DNA of 64,000 bases from Bradyrhizobium jicamae (GTDB lineage: Bacteria; Pseudomonadota; Alphaproteobacteria; Rhizobiales; Xanthobacteraceae): the NCBI RefSeq assembly GCF_018130695.1, contig NZ_JAFCJX010000003.1, positions 62,001 to 126,000 on the forward strand. Reading direction: 5' to 3'. A model generated the notes under the pieces. That model worked only from the letters and a program-made list of their open reading frames with translations, made no database searches and was not told the DNA's origin. Each line of letters opens with the position of its first letter. Position 1 is the first letter of the stretch. Of this stretch, positions 33,190 through 41,651 are shown piece after piece. Position numbers and translations under genes: made by a program.

Positions 33190-34068
33190 ATGCTTCGCCG
33201 TATCGTCTGGATCATCATCGCTGTGCCGCTGGCGCTGATCGTCATCGGCACGGGTGCGGCGTTCTCCTTGCCGGCCACGCGCCATCTCATCTCGGGTTGG
33301 TGGAACGTCCCCGACGGGCTGCCGGCATTGTCAGACAACAACCTGGTTCACTACGAGCCCGGTGCCGAGGAATTTGCGCGCGACGTCGCGAAGCTGTTGC
33401 CGGCTGCGGTTGCGCGGGTCGAAGCCGTGCAAGGCCGCCGCTTCGCGCAACCGGTCACGCTGGGCGCCTACGCAACGCCGGAGGCGTATATGGCGGCCAA
33501 CGGCATCGGCTCCATGGGTCCTGTGGGCACCACGCTGTTCGGCCGGATCAACCTGTCGCCAAAACTGTTCTCACTGCAACGCCGGCGATTGCCTGGGATC
33601 CTCACCCACGAACTTTCGCACGCACATATCCAAGGTTGGCTCGCGCGTCAGGCGTGGACGGGCTCGCTCACTTACGTCGCGCTGCCGAACTGGTTCAAGG
33701 AAGGCCTCGCGGTGATGGTGTCCGATGGCGGCGGCGCCGAGCTGGTCAGCGAGGAGGAGGCGCGCCAGGCCATCTCGCGCGGCGAGCAGATCGAGATCAA
33801 CGACGCCGGCAGCCTATTCAATCTGACCGAGATCAGGTTCGCCCGCGCGCCCGCGCAGCAGGATCCGGCGTGGTATCCGACCGTGCTGGCCTATCGCGAG
33901 GCAGGCCTGTTCGTGAGCTATCTGCACGAGAGCGATCGCGCCGCGTTCGACCGGATGATGAAGGATGTTCTCGATGGTCGCACTTTTGCAGAGGCGATGC
34001 GCGACGCCTATCACAGCGACGCGAAAGAACTTTGGGAAAAATTCAAGACAAGCTTCGCGCGCACTTGA
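33190..34068 (+). CDS. membrane-anchored gluzincin-type metallopeptidase
   Basis: A 292-residue protein with one N-terminal membrane anchor (about residues 4-27) and a peptidase MA-like domain in the periplasm. The zinc site is LTHELSHAHIQGWL (His-Glu-x-x-His) with a downstream Glu in NWFKEGLAVMVSDGGG, the usual gluzincin third ligand. DRMMKDVLDGRTFAEAM near the end is typical of the family. Substrate unknown. GGGGAG precedes the ATG. A dispersed repeat follows the stop in the convergent gap. Confidence 0.82.
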   Translation: MLRRIVWIIIAVPLALIVIGTGAAFSLPATRHLISGWWNVPDGLPALSDNNLVHYEPGAEEFARDVAKLLPAAVARVEAVQGRRFAQPVTLGAYATPEAYMAANGIGSMGPVGTTLFGRINLSPKLFSLQRRRLPGILTHELSHAHIQGWLARQAWTGSLTYVALPNWFKEGLAVMVSDGGGAELVSEEEARQAISRGEQIEINDAGSLFNLTEIRFARAPAQQDPAWYPTVLAYREAGLFVSYLHESDRAAFDRMMKDVLDGRTFAEAMRDAYHSDAKELWEKFKTSFART

Positions 34069-34070
34069 TG

Positions 34071-34192
34071 CGTAGGGTGGGCAAAGGCGCTCTTGCGCCG
34101 TGCCCACCATCACAAGCGTGCTCGCGAAGGTGGGCACGCTTCCGCCTTCGCTCTTCGAGCTAAGGCGGACAAGTCGCTTTGCCCACCCTACG
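34071..34192. repeat. dispersed inverted repeat, CGTAGGGTGGGCAAAG family (copy 2)
   Basis: Begins CGTAGGGTGGGCAAAGGCGC and ends GCTTTGCCCACCCTACG, with inner GTGCCCACCAT and GGTGGGCACGC arms. It starts two bases past the metallopeptidase stop and ends beside the TAG stop of the DUF2889 gene, filling the convergent gap. Confidence 0.95.
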
Positions 34193-34195
34193 ACG

Positions 34196-34792
34196 CTACG
34201 ATTCTTGCTTCGCTTCCGGCTTCGTCGCGAATTGCGGAAACATCTCCGCGACAACAGGCCCATCGAGCCGCCACGAATAACACCCGCCGACGAAGAACGG
34301 CGGCTTGGTCATCTCACGCGCGCGCTCCGACCATGTGCGGTCTTCCGGATCGCCCTTGTTCGTCGACACCGTCTGGAACAGCGTCGTCACCGCAGGTCCC
34401 AGCAATTCCTGCAGATGCGTGCAGGTCTCGAGCTTGCCGATCTTGCCGCGGACGGTCTCGCGCCAGCCCTTGCCGATGCGCTCGCCGACCAGGCGCTGCA
34501 AGATGCCTTCGACGTCGATGCAGGACGGGTAGGGCGTCGAGGCCATCGTGGTGCCGGCCTCGTGGATCAGGAAACTGTCGTCGACCGCAAGGCGCAGGCG
34601 GATGTCGTGCACGGGATCGTCTGATGTCCGCGCGCCGCGATAGCGGTCCTGCCGCGGATACGGTTTGGTGTCGACCAGCCGCGCCTCGACCTCCCAGAGG
34701 CCGTCATCTCTGAGATAGCCGAGGCACTCGACCGAGCGGCGGTGCATCAGGCGGCGGGGCTTTCCGTCGGCATTGGTATCGGTGATGGACAT
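34196..34792 (-). CDS. DUF2889 domain protein
   Basis: A 198-residue protein of the DUF2889 family. Marker segments are RRSVECLGYLRDDGLWEVEA, DTKPYPRQDRYRG, PVHDIRLRLAVDDSFLIHEA and ETCTHLQELLGPAVTTLFQT. The family is uncharacterised and often lies beside acyl-CoA or aromatic degradation genes, as here: the CoA ligase, regulator and beta-oxidation locus follow upstream on the same strand. ATG 34792 is the probable start; the longer frame adds 22 atypical residues. The stop (TCG TAG) abuts a dispersed repeat. Confidence 0.85.
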   Translation of the reverse strand: MSITDTNADGKPRRLMHRRSVECLGYLRDDGLWEVEARLVDTKPYPRQDRYRGARTSDDPVHDIRLRLAVDDSFLIHEAGTTMASTPYPSCIDVEGILQRLVGERIGKGWRETVRGKIGKLETCTHLQELLGPAVTTLFQTVSTNKGDPEDRTWSERAREMTKPPFFVGGCYSWRLDGPVVAEMFPQFATKPEAKQES

Positions 34793-34885
34793 CTTGGCTC
34801 GCGAAAGGAGGTGTTTCGCGAAATTGAATCGGTCGCGCGGCCCGATGTCAACGCCCACCGGCGACGCAGCCCCATGCGAGGCGCG

Positions 34886-36442
34886 TCAGCTGACCCTCCG
34901 CTCGCGGTTCTCCCAATACGGCTTGCGCAATTCGCGCTTCAAGATCTTGCCGGCGCCGGAGAGCGGTAGCGGGTTCGGCGTGATGTCGACGCTGCGCGGG
35001 CATTTGTAGCCGGCGATCAGCGTCTTGCAGTGCTCCATCAGTTCCTCGGGCGTCGCTGAAGCACCGGCCTTCAGCACGACGACGGCATGGACCTGCTCGC
35101 CCCAGCGCTCGCTGGGAATACCGATCACGGCGCATTGCGCCACCGCCGCATGCTGCGCCAGCGCGTTCTCGACCTCGGCCGAGTAGACATTCTCGCCGCC
35201 GGAGATGATCATGTCCTTGACGCGATCAACCACATAGACAAAGCCGTCCTCGTCCATGTAGCCGCCGTCGCCGGTGTGCATCCAGCCGTCGATCACGGCG
35301 CGCGCGGTCTCTTCCGGCCGCTCCCAATAGCCCATCATCACGACGTCGCCGCGCACCGCGATCTCCCCAACGGTGCCTGAGGGAACAGGGTTGTCGTCGG
35401 CATCGACGATTCTCACCTCGCAGCCGAAGGTGACGCGGCCGGCGCCGCGATGCCGGCCCTTGGCGCGGCCATCGCCGATATGCTCCTTCCAGTGCAGGAT
35501 GGTCGCGATCGGCGACAGCTCGGTCATGCCATAGGCCTGGGTGAACTGGACATGCGGCAGCGCCTTCATCGCGCGCATCAGCACGGCATCGCTGATCACG
35601 GATGCGCCGTAGGCGATCCCCTTCAGGGACGACAGGTCGTAATTGCCGAGCGAGGGGTGATCGACGAACATCTGGATCATGGTCGGCACCAGCAGCACGT
35701 CGGTGACGCGTTCCTTCTGGATCGCGGCCGCGACGCCATCGGGCGTAAAGCCCTGGATCACGACATTGGAACCGCCACCGAGCAGCACCGAATACATCGC
35801 CGCGCCATTGGCGAGATGGAACATCGGGGCGGCGTGCAGGTAGGTCGTGCCGGCCGGCCATAGTCCTTCGCTGAGCGCGTTCAGCGCATTGGCCATCAGA
35901 TTGCCGTGGCTCAGCATCACGCCCTTGGAGCGGCCCGTGGTGCCGCCGGTGTAGAAGATGCCCGCGAGGTCGTCGCGCTTGCGCATCGCGTCCGCGATCG
36001 GCTGACTCTGCGCGATCAGCGTCTCGTAACCGGCCATGCCCTCCGGCGTTTCGCCGTCATCGGCATAGACCAGCTTGAGGGCAGGGATGGCCTTGGCGAG
36101 CGCAGTGCCAACCGGTGCAAACGCCTTGTCGACGAACAGGATTTCTGCGCGGCAGTCGCGCATCGCATCCTCGTTCTCGAGCGGGCTCCAACGGATGTTG
36201 AGCGGCACGATCACCGCGCCGGCCCAGCCGACGGCGAGATAGAGCTCGAGATTGCGATCGGAATTCAGCGACAGCACGGCGACGCGGTCGCCGTCTTTCG
36301 CCCCGAGCCCGCGAATGGCGGAGGCGAGGCGAGCGACGCGGTCGCCGACCTCGCGCCAGGTGCGCCTGCGCTCACCGCAGACGATGGCGAGTCCGTTTGG
36401 ATTGACCTGCAGCGCGCGGCGCAGTCCGTGCGTGATGTTCAC
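34886..36442 (-). CDS. AMP-dependent acyl-CoA ligase
   Basis: Activates a carboxylic or fatty acid as its CoA thioester. The 518-residue protein has the AMP-binding loop FYTGGTTGRSKGVMLSHGNL, TQAYGMTEL, HTGDGGYMDEDGFVYVVDR and a C-terminal Lys in SGAGKILKRELRK. The start is GTG 36442 and overlaps the end of the TetR gene by 71 bases, suggesting one transcript. Together with the divergent thiolase, hydratases, SDR and acyl-CoA dehydrogenase it gives a full activation and beta-oxidation set. Chain type unknown. Confidence 0.92.
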   Translation of the reverse strand: MNITHGLRRALQVNPNGLAIVCGERRRTWREVGDRVARLASAIRGLGAKDGDRVAVLSLNSDRNLELYLAVGWAGAVIVPLNIRWSPLENEDAMRDCRAEILFVDKAFAPVGTALAKAIPALKLVYADDGETPEGMAGYETLIAQSQPIADAMRKRDDLAGIFYTGGTTGRSKGVMLSHGNLMANALNALSEGLWPAGTTYLHAAPMFHLANGAAMYSVLLGGGSNVVIQGFTPDGVAAAIQKERVTDVLLVPTMIQMFVDHPSLGNYDLSSLKGIAYGASVISDAVLMRAMKALPHVQFTQAYGMTELSPIATILHWKEHIGDGRAKGRHRGAGRVTFGCEVRIVDADDNPVPSGTVGEIAVRGDVVMMGYWERPEETARAVIDGWMHTGDGGYMDEDGFVYVVDRVKDMIISGGENVYSAEVENALAQHAAVAQCAVIGIPSERWGEQVHAVVVLKAGASATPEELMEHCKTLIAGYKCPRSVDITPNPLPLSGAGKILKRELRKPYWENRERRVS

Positions 36443-37130
36443 CTCGATCCTCCCTGGATGGTTTGCTTGTGCCGGGCGGCTTGTCCGCCTTCTTGCGTTT
36501 TGATGTCGTGGCGATGCCCTCGGTGAGGCGGATCGCGAATTCCTCGGCGACGGCCTTGCCGGTCATCGCGCCGTCGGGCTGGAACCAGTGACCGATCCAG
36601 TTCAGCGAGCCCGCGATCGCGAAGGCCGCGAGCTTCGGATCGCACGGCTTGATCGTGCCGTCGGCGATTCCCTGCGCGATATAGTCGCGGAAGGCGCGGT
36701 CGATCCGGCGCTTCGCCGTCCGCACGATCTTGCGGTTGTCCTCGCTGAGATCGCGGATGTCGAAGCGGACGAGGCTCTTGCCGTAATCCTCCGTCATCAG
36801 CTCGGCATAGAGCAGCAGCAGCTTGCGCAGCTTGTCGAGCCCCGAGCCGCCGCCGGACGACGTCTCGGCGATGCAATCATCGACCAGCTCGTTGCCGATC
36901 GCCCAGCACTCGAACAGGATCTCGTCCTTGCCGCGGAAGTAATTGTACAGCGCCGGCTTGGTGATGTTGAGCCGTCTTGCGACCTCGTTCAGCGTGGCGC
37001 GGTGATAGCCCTGCTCGAGGAACAGCGCGACCGCCATGCGCAGCACCGCCTCGCGCTTCTCGTCGCGCGCGCGGCGCCGGCTTGCGAAGGGAAGCCAGGG
37101 AGAGGGGGGACTGGGGGAACGGGCGTCCAT
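36372..37130 (-). CDS. TetR family regulator of the acyl-CoA locus
   Basis: A 252-residue repressor. The N-terminal helix-turn-helix (about 25-75) reads AVALFLEQGYHRATLNEVAR then LNITKPALYNYFRGKDEILF. The ligand-binding domain matches the TetR_C acyl-CoA-type group, with LNWIGHWFQPDGAMTGKAVA. It ends in a long basic tail (KRKKADKPPGTSKPSRED and on). It lies divergent from the thiolase gene, with a perfect palindrome in between, and probably controls both arms in response to an acyl-CoA. Confidence 0.88.
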   Translation of the reverse strand: MDARSPSPPSPWLPFASRRRARDEKREAVLRMAVALFLEQGYHRATLNEVARRLNITKPALYNYFRGKDEILFECWAIGNELVDDCIAETSSGGGSGLDKLRKLLLLYAELMTEDYGKSLVRFDIRDLSEDNRKIVRTAKRRIDRAFRDYIAQGIADGTIKPCDPKLAAFAIAGSLNWIGHWFQPDGAMTGKAVAEEFAIRLTEGIATTSKRKKADKPPGTSKPSREDRGEHHARTAPRAAGQSKRTRHRLR

Positions 37131-37170
37131 GTCGCTGACTGTACCGCATTGACTCGGGATGGTCCGTATA

Positions 37171-37184
37171 TTACCCATGGGTAA
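37171..37184. promoter_or_regulatory. TTACCC-ATGGGTAA palindromic operator
   Basis: A perfect 14-bp palindrome between the divergent TetR and thiolase genes, with an extra GGGTAA half-site at about 37198. It is the obvious binding site for the TetR protein and could repress both directions. Confidence 0.65.
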
Positions 37185-37219
37185 TAAATAGTCCAGCGGG
37201 TAAATTCCGGGAGGAGCAA

Positions 37220-38404
37220 ATGACGTCACGCAGCCATGTTGCCGGGGTCGGCATGATCCCGTTCGTCAAGCCCGGCGCCAATGCGCCTTATCACGTGATG
37301 GGCGCGGAGGCGGCGAAGCTCGCGCTCGCCGATGCCGGGCTCGATTACGGTAAGGTGCAGCAGGCCTATGTCGGCTATGTCTATGGCGACTCCACCTGCG
37401 GCCAGCGCGCGCTGTATGGCGTCGGCATGACCGGCATCCCGATCGTCAACGTCAACAACAATTGCTCGACCGGCTCGACCGCGCTGTTCCTGGCGCGGCA
37501 GGCCATCGAGTCAGGCGCGGCCGATTGCGTGATGGCGCTCGGCTTCGAGCAGATGAGGCCGGGTGCGTTAGGGGCCGTCTTCACCGATCGCCCCAGCGCC
37601 TTCGACGATTTCGATGCCGCGGCCGACAAGCTGGTCGATGCCCCCGGCGTGCCGCTGGCGTTGCGCTATTTCGGCGGCGCCGGCCTCAGCCACATGAAGA
37701 AGCACGGCACGCCGCTGTCTGCGTTCGCCAAGGTACGCGCGAAAGCAAGCCGCCACGCCAAAAATAATCCGCTGGCGCTGTTCCGCAAAGAGGTCACCGC
37801 GGACGATGTGATGAACGACCAGGTGATCTGGCCGGGTGTGATGACGCGCCTGATGGCCTGCCCGCCGACCTGCGGCGGCGCCGCGGCGATCCTGGTCTCG
37901 GAGAAGTTTGCCGATCAGCACGGTCTCAACAAGAGCGTGCGCATCGCAGCCCAGGCGATGACGACCGATACGGCATCGACCTTCGGCGCCGGCGACATGA
38001 TGCAGGTGGTCGGCTACGACATGGCGCGCGACGCCGCGAAAAAGGTGTATGAGGCTGCCGGCATCGGGCCCAACGATCTCGACGTCGTCGAGCTGCACGA
38101 CTGTTTTGCGCATAACGAGTTGATCACTTACGAAGGTCTCGGGCTTTGCCCGGAGGGCGGCGCCGCAAAATTCATCGACGATGGCGACAACACCTATGGC
38201 GGCCGCATCGTCACCAATCCGTCCGGTGGCCTGCTGTCGAAGGGCCATCCGCTCGGTGCAACCGGCCTCGCGCAGTGCTACGAGCTGACGCGGCAGCTGC
38301 GCGGCACCGCGCAGGCGACCCAGGTGGAGGGGGCGCGGCTCGGCCTGCAGCACAATCTCGGGCTCGGCGGGGCCTGCGTCGTCACGCTCTACGAACGCGC
38401 CTGA
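37220..38404 (+). CDS. thiolase-fold lipid-transfer protein / acetyl-CoA acyltransferase
   Basis: A 394-residue thiolase of the SCP-x group. The acyl-accepting Cys is in NVNNNCSTGSTAL, and the C-terminal pieces are VVELHDCFAHNELI and SKGHPLGATGLAQCYEL (catalytic His and oxyanion). Such enzymes cleave 3-oxoacyl-CoA in the final beta-oxidation step, often for branched or steroid side chains. GGGAGGAG precedes the ATG. It begins the + arm of the locus and is followed by two MaoC-type genes. Confidence 0.9.
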   Translation: MTSRSHVAGVGMIPFVKPGANAPYHVMGAEAAKLALADAGLDYGKVQQAYVGYVYGDSTCGQRALYGVGMTGIPIVNVNNNCSTGSTALFLARQAIESGAADCVMALGFEQMRPGALGAVFTDRPSAFDDFDAAADKLVDAPGVPLALRYFGGAGLSHMKKHGTPLSAFAKVRAKASRHAKNNPLALFRKEVTADDVMNDQVIWPGVMTRLMACPPTCGGAAAILVSEKFADQHGLNKSVRIAAQAMTTDTASTFGAGDMMQVVGYDMARDAAKKVYEAAGIGPNDLDVVELHDCFAHNELITYEGLGLCPEGGAAKFIDDGDNTYGGRIVTNPSGGLLSKGHPLGATGLAQCYELTRQLRGTAQATQVEGARLGLQHNLGLGGACVVTLYERA

Positions 38405-38411
38405 GGTCGAG

Positions 38412-38867
38412 ATGGTCGATCAATCCGCCGTCGGGCGTGAGTTCACGCCGGTCACCGCGCGTGTCGAGCCGGGGCGCCTGCGCTTCTTCCTCGACACGAT
38501 CGGCGAGACCAATCCGATCTATCGCGACGAGACCGCCGCGAAGGCGGCCGGGTATGCGGCGGCCCCGGTGCCGCCGACCTATCTGTTCTGCCTGGAGATG
38601 ATGGACGCGACCATCCCGTTCGAGTTCCTGACCGCGCTCAACATCGATCTCGCCCGCGTGCTGCATGGCGAGCAGCGCTTCGACTATCACGCGCCCGTCG
38701 TGGTCGGGGACATCCTGACCTTCAAGCCGCGCGTCACTGGCGTGACCGAGAAGAAGGGCGGGGCGATGACCTTGATCGTGGTCGATACGCCGGTCACCAA
38801 CCAGAACGGCGTCCATGTCGCCGATGTCTCGCGCACGGTCGTGGTGCGCAATGCGAGGCCGTCATGA
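38412..38867 (+). CDS. FAS1-like/MaoC-type hydratase subunit
   Basis: A 151-residue hotdog-fold protein of the MaoC N-terminal type (FAS1-like dehydratase domain): FTPVTARVEPGRLRFFLDTI, PVPPTYLFCLEM and HGEQRFDYHAPVVVGDILTF. On its own it lacks the catalytic Asp-His of the partner and usually pairs with the next protein to hydrate 2-enoyl-CoA. The stop overlaps the next start by four bases (ATGA). Confidence 0.85.
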   Translation: MVDQSAVGREFTPVTARVEPGRLRFFLDTIGETNPIYRDETAAKAAGYAAAPVPPTYLFCLEMMDATIPFEFLTALNIDLARVLHGEQRFDYHAPVVVGDILTFKPRVTGVTEKKGGAMTLIVVDTPVTNQNGVHVADVSRTVVVRNARPS

Positions 38868-39268
38868 GCCAGCAGCCATCGGTCGGCGACCGCATCGTCC
38901 ACAAGGAATTCCCGCCAATCACCCGCCACCGGCTCGCGCTTTATTGCGGCGCCTCCGGCGACCACAATCCGATCCATGTCGATCTCGACTTTGCCAAGGC
39001 GGCCGGTTTTCCGGACGTGTTCTCCCACGGCATGCTTGTCATGGCCTATCTCGGCCAGGCGCTGACGGATGCGGTCACGCCGTCGCGCATCCGTTCCTTC
39101 TCCACGCGCTTCGCGGCGATCACCCAGCTTGGCGCCAGGCTGACTTGCGAGGGCACGGTGACCGAGCTGTTCGAGGACAAGGGCGAGAAGCGCGCCAGGA
39201 TCGCGCTCACCACCAAGGACCAAACCGGTGAGACCAAGCTCGCCGGCGAAGCCATCATCGCGCTGTAG
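38864..39268 (+). CDS. MaoC family enoyl-CoA hydratase subunit
   Basis: A 134-residue MaoC dehydratase with the hydratase-2 motif: CGASGDHNPIHVDLDFAKAA (Asp and His of the active site) and FSHGMLVMAYLGQAL. It probably forms a heterodimer with the preceding protein, as known for steroid and cholesterol side-chain hydratases. Translational coupling (ATGA) supports this. A dispersed repeat follows. Confidence 0.88.
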   Translation: MSQQPSVGDRIVHKEFPPITRHRLALYCGASGDHNPIHVDLDFAKAAGFPDVFSHGMLVMAYLGQALTDAVTPSRIRSFSTRFAAITQLGARLTCEGTVTELFEDKGEKRARIALTTKDQTGETKLAGEAIIAL

Positions 39269-39302
39269 GGTAGGGGATACCGTCGAGCCACGAAGGGACT
39301 GC

Positions 39303-39444
39303 GCTCCCTCGCCCCGCGCTTGCGGGGAGAGGGTTGGGGTGAGGGGCTGCATCCGCGAGCGATGCGAGCGGTGAGACCTGTACCCCCTCACCCGGAACGC
39401 ATCTGACGATGCGTTCCGACCTCTCCCCGCAAGCGGGGCGAGGT
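39303..39444. repeat. dispersed inverted repeat, CTCTCCCCGC family (copy 3)
   Basis: CTCGCCCCGCGCTTGCGGGG faces CCCCGCAAGCGGGGCGAGG. Inner parts GGTGAGGGG/CCCCTCACC and ACGCATCTGACGATGCGT add hairpins. It lies inside the acyl-CoA operon between the MaoC and SDR genes and ends about 50 bases before the SDR start. Confidence 0.9.
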
Positions 39445-39496
39445 GAAGCGGAGCGAGCGGCTCGAGTTGAATATTCGGTTTGCCAAGGGAGAAATC

Positions 39497-40324
39497 ATGT
39501 CGAAACTGAAAGGGAAGGTCGCGCTCGTGTCAGGCTCGGGCCGCGGCATTGGGCGGGCGATTGCACTGAAGCTCGCAAGCGAGGGCGCCAAGGTCGTGAT
39601 CAACGATCTCGATGCCGAGCCGGGCGATGCCGTGGTCGCCGAGATCAAGGCTGCCGGCGGCGAGGCTGTCGCGGTGAACGGCAGCGTCACCGAAGCGGGC
39701 TTTGCCGATCGCTTCGTAGGCAGCGCGATCGAACGCTTCGGCGGGCTCGACATCATCGTCAACAATGCCGGCTACACCTGGGACTCAACGATCCAGAAGA
39801 TGACCGACGAGCAGTTCCAGGCCATGCTCGACGTCCATCTGGTCGCACCGTTCCGCATCATGCGCGCCGCCGCCGAGCCGATCCGGGTGCTGGCGAAGAA
39901 GGAGGCCGAGGCCGGCCGCGAGGTGTTCCGCAAGGTCGTCAACATCTCCTCGATCGCGGGCCTCTACGGCAATGCCGGGCAGGCGAGCTACTCCTCGGCG
40001 AAGGCGTCGCTGATCGGGCTCACGCGCACGATGTGCAAGGAGTGGGGCCGCTACAAGGTCAACGTCAACTGCGTGGCGTTCGGCCTGATCAACACCCGCC
40101 TGACCCAGCCGATCGAGAGCCAGCAGAAAACCATCGACGTCGCGGGCCGCGACATCAAGGTCGGCGTGCAGCCGCAGATGCTGGAGGCGATGGGCCGGAT
40201 GATCCCGCTCGGCCGCGGCGGCACGCCGGAAGAGGCGGCGGATGCGGTCTATCTGTTCTGCAGCCCGGAATCGAACTACATCAGCGGTCAGGTGATCGTC
40301 GCCGGCGGCGGTCTGCTGATCTGA
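39497..40324 (+). CDS. SDR family 3-hydroxyacyl-CoA dehydrogenase-like protein
   Basis: A 275-residue short-chain dehydrogenase. NAD site: VSGSGRGIGRAIALKLASEG; IIVNNAGYTWD; catalytic Ser in VVNISSIAG with Tyr-x3-Lys in ASYSSAKAS; GGTPEEAADAVYLFCSPESN and a GQVIVAGGG end. The insertion after NAGYTWD matches the HSD17B4/FabG4-like group acting on CoA esters. It should supply the dehydrogenase step of this locus. ATG 39497 has AAGGGAG upstream; the longer frame runs into the repeat. Confidence 0.88.
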   Translation: MSKLKGKVALVSGSGRGIGRAIALKLASEGAKVVINDLDAEPGDAVVAEIKAAGGEAVAVNGSVTEAGFADRFVGSAIERFGGLDIIVNNAGYTWDSTIQKMTDEQFQAMLDVHLVAPFRIMRAAAEPIRVLAKKEAEAGREVFRKVVNISSIAGLYGNAGQASYSSAKASLIGLTRTMCKEWGRYKVNVNCVAFGLINTRLTQPIESQQKTIDVAGRDIKVGVQPQMLEAMGRMIPLGRGGTPEEAADAVYLFCSPESNYISGQVIVAGGGLLI

Positions 40325-40337
40325 TAGCGAGGAAGCG

Positions 40338-41483
40338 ATGCACTACCGATCGTCCTGGATGACTGAAGAGCTGGATACCTTCCGCGACCAGTTCAAGAAA
40401 TTCCTCGCCAAGGATCTGGCGCCGCATGCCGAGAAGTGGCGCACGCAGAAGATGGTCGATCGCTCGGCGTGGCGGGCGCTCGGCGAGATGGGCGCGCTGC
40501 TGCCGAGCGTGCCGGAGGCCTATGGCGGGTTAGGGGCGACCTTTGCCTATGACGCGGCGGTGCTGGAGGACATCGAGAGCACGGTGCCGGAAGTCACCAC
40601 CGGCGTCTCCGTGCACAGCGCGATCGTCGCGCATTACATCCTCAACTACGGCTCGGAGGAGCAGAAGACGCGCTGGCTGCCGAAGATGGCCTCCGGCGAG
40701 ATGGTCGGCGCCATCGCGATGACCGAGCCTGGCACCGGCTCGGATCTGCAAGCCGTGAAGACCACGGCCAAGAAGCAGGGCAATTCCTACGTCATCAACG
40801 GCCAGAAGACGTTCATCACCAACGGCCAGGCCGCCGATCTCGTCATTGTGGTCGCGCGCACGGGAGGCGCGGGCTCCAAGGGCATTTCGCTGATCGTGGT
40901 GGAGACTGCGGGCACTGAGGGCTATCGGCGCGGGCGCAATCTCGACAAGATCGGCCTGCACGCCTCCGACACGTCGGAACTGTTCTTCGACAATGTCACG
41001 GTTCCGCCGGAGAACCTGCTCGGTACCGAGGAGGGCAACGGCTTCGTCCAGCTGATGCAGCAATTGCCGCAGGAGCGGCTGTCGCTCGCGATCGGCGCCG
41101 TCGCCTCGATGGAACGCGCGGTGAAGCTCACCTCCGAATACACCAAGGAGCGCACCGCATTTGGAAAACCGCTGCTCGAATTCCAGAACACCGCCTTCAA
41201 GCTCGCCGAGCGCAAGACGGAGGCGATGATCGCCCGCGTGTTCGTCGACTGGTGCGTCGATCGTCTGGTCGCCGGTGATCTCGACACCGTCACGGCGTCG
41301 ATGGCGAAATGGTGGTGCTCGGAGAAGCAGGTCGAGACCGCGGACGAATGCCTGCAGCTGTTCGGCGGCTACGGCTACATGCAGGAATACCCGATCTCGC
41401 GGATGTTCATCGATTCTCGCATCCAGAAGATCTATGGCGGCACCAACGAGATCATGAAGCTGTTGATCGCGCGGTCGCTCTAA
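40338..41483 (+). CDS. acyl-CoA dehydrogenase
   Basis: A 381-residue flavin enzyme for the first oxidation of acyl-CoA. Signatures are IAMTEPGTGSDLQAVKTTA (flavin contact), LFFDNVTVPPENLLGTEEG, GKPLLEFQNTAFKLA and the C-terminal IYGGTNEIMKLLIARSL, where the Glu is the usual catalytic base. It follows the SDR by 14 bases. With ligase, hydratase, dehydrogenase and thiolase it completes beta-oxidation. It is convergent with the ABC transporter genes. Confidence 0.95.
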   Translation: MHYRSSWMTEELDTFRDQFKKFLAKDLAPHAEKWRTQKMVDRSAWRALGEMGALLPSVPEAYGGLGATFAYDAAVLEDIESTVPEVTTGVSVHSAIVAHYILNYGSEEQKTRWLPKMASGEMVGAIAMTEPGTGSDLQAVKTTAKKQGNSYVINGQKTFITNGQAADLVIVVARTGGAGSKGISLIVVETAGTEGYRRGRNLDKIGLHASDTSELFFDNVTVPPENLLGTEEGNGFVQLMQQLPQERLSLAIGAVASMERAVKLTSEYTKERTAFGKPLLEFQNTAFKLAERKTEAMIARVFVDWCVDRLVAGDLDTVTASMAKWWCSEKQVETADECLQLFGGYGYMQEYPISRMFIDSRIQKIYGGTNEIMKLLIARSL

Positions 41484-41501
41484 GCGTTTACCCTGCAACG
41501 C

Positions 41502-41635
41502 TCGTGTCCCGGACGCGGCGCAGCGCGTCAGCGGTGCGCCGCAGAGCCGGGACCCATGTCCTTGCGAAAGACGCCGATGGATGGGCCCCGGTTCAGCGGC
41601 GTATCACTTTGTGCTGCGCCGCGCCCGGGGCACGG
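41502..41635. repeat. dispersed inverted repeat, GTGTCCCGGACGCGG family
   Basis: CGTGTCCCGGACGCGGCGCA faces GCGCCGCGCCCGGGGCACG, with inner GCGGTGCGCCGCAGAGCCGG and CCCATGTC pieces. It occupies the convergent gap between the acyl-CoA dehydrogenase and ABC ATPase genes. No other copy is in this window. Confidence 0.75.
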
Positions 41636-41651
41636 GTGCGGATGAGAGCGT

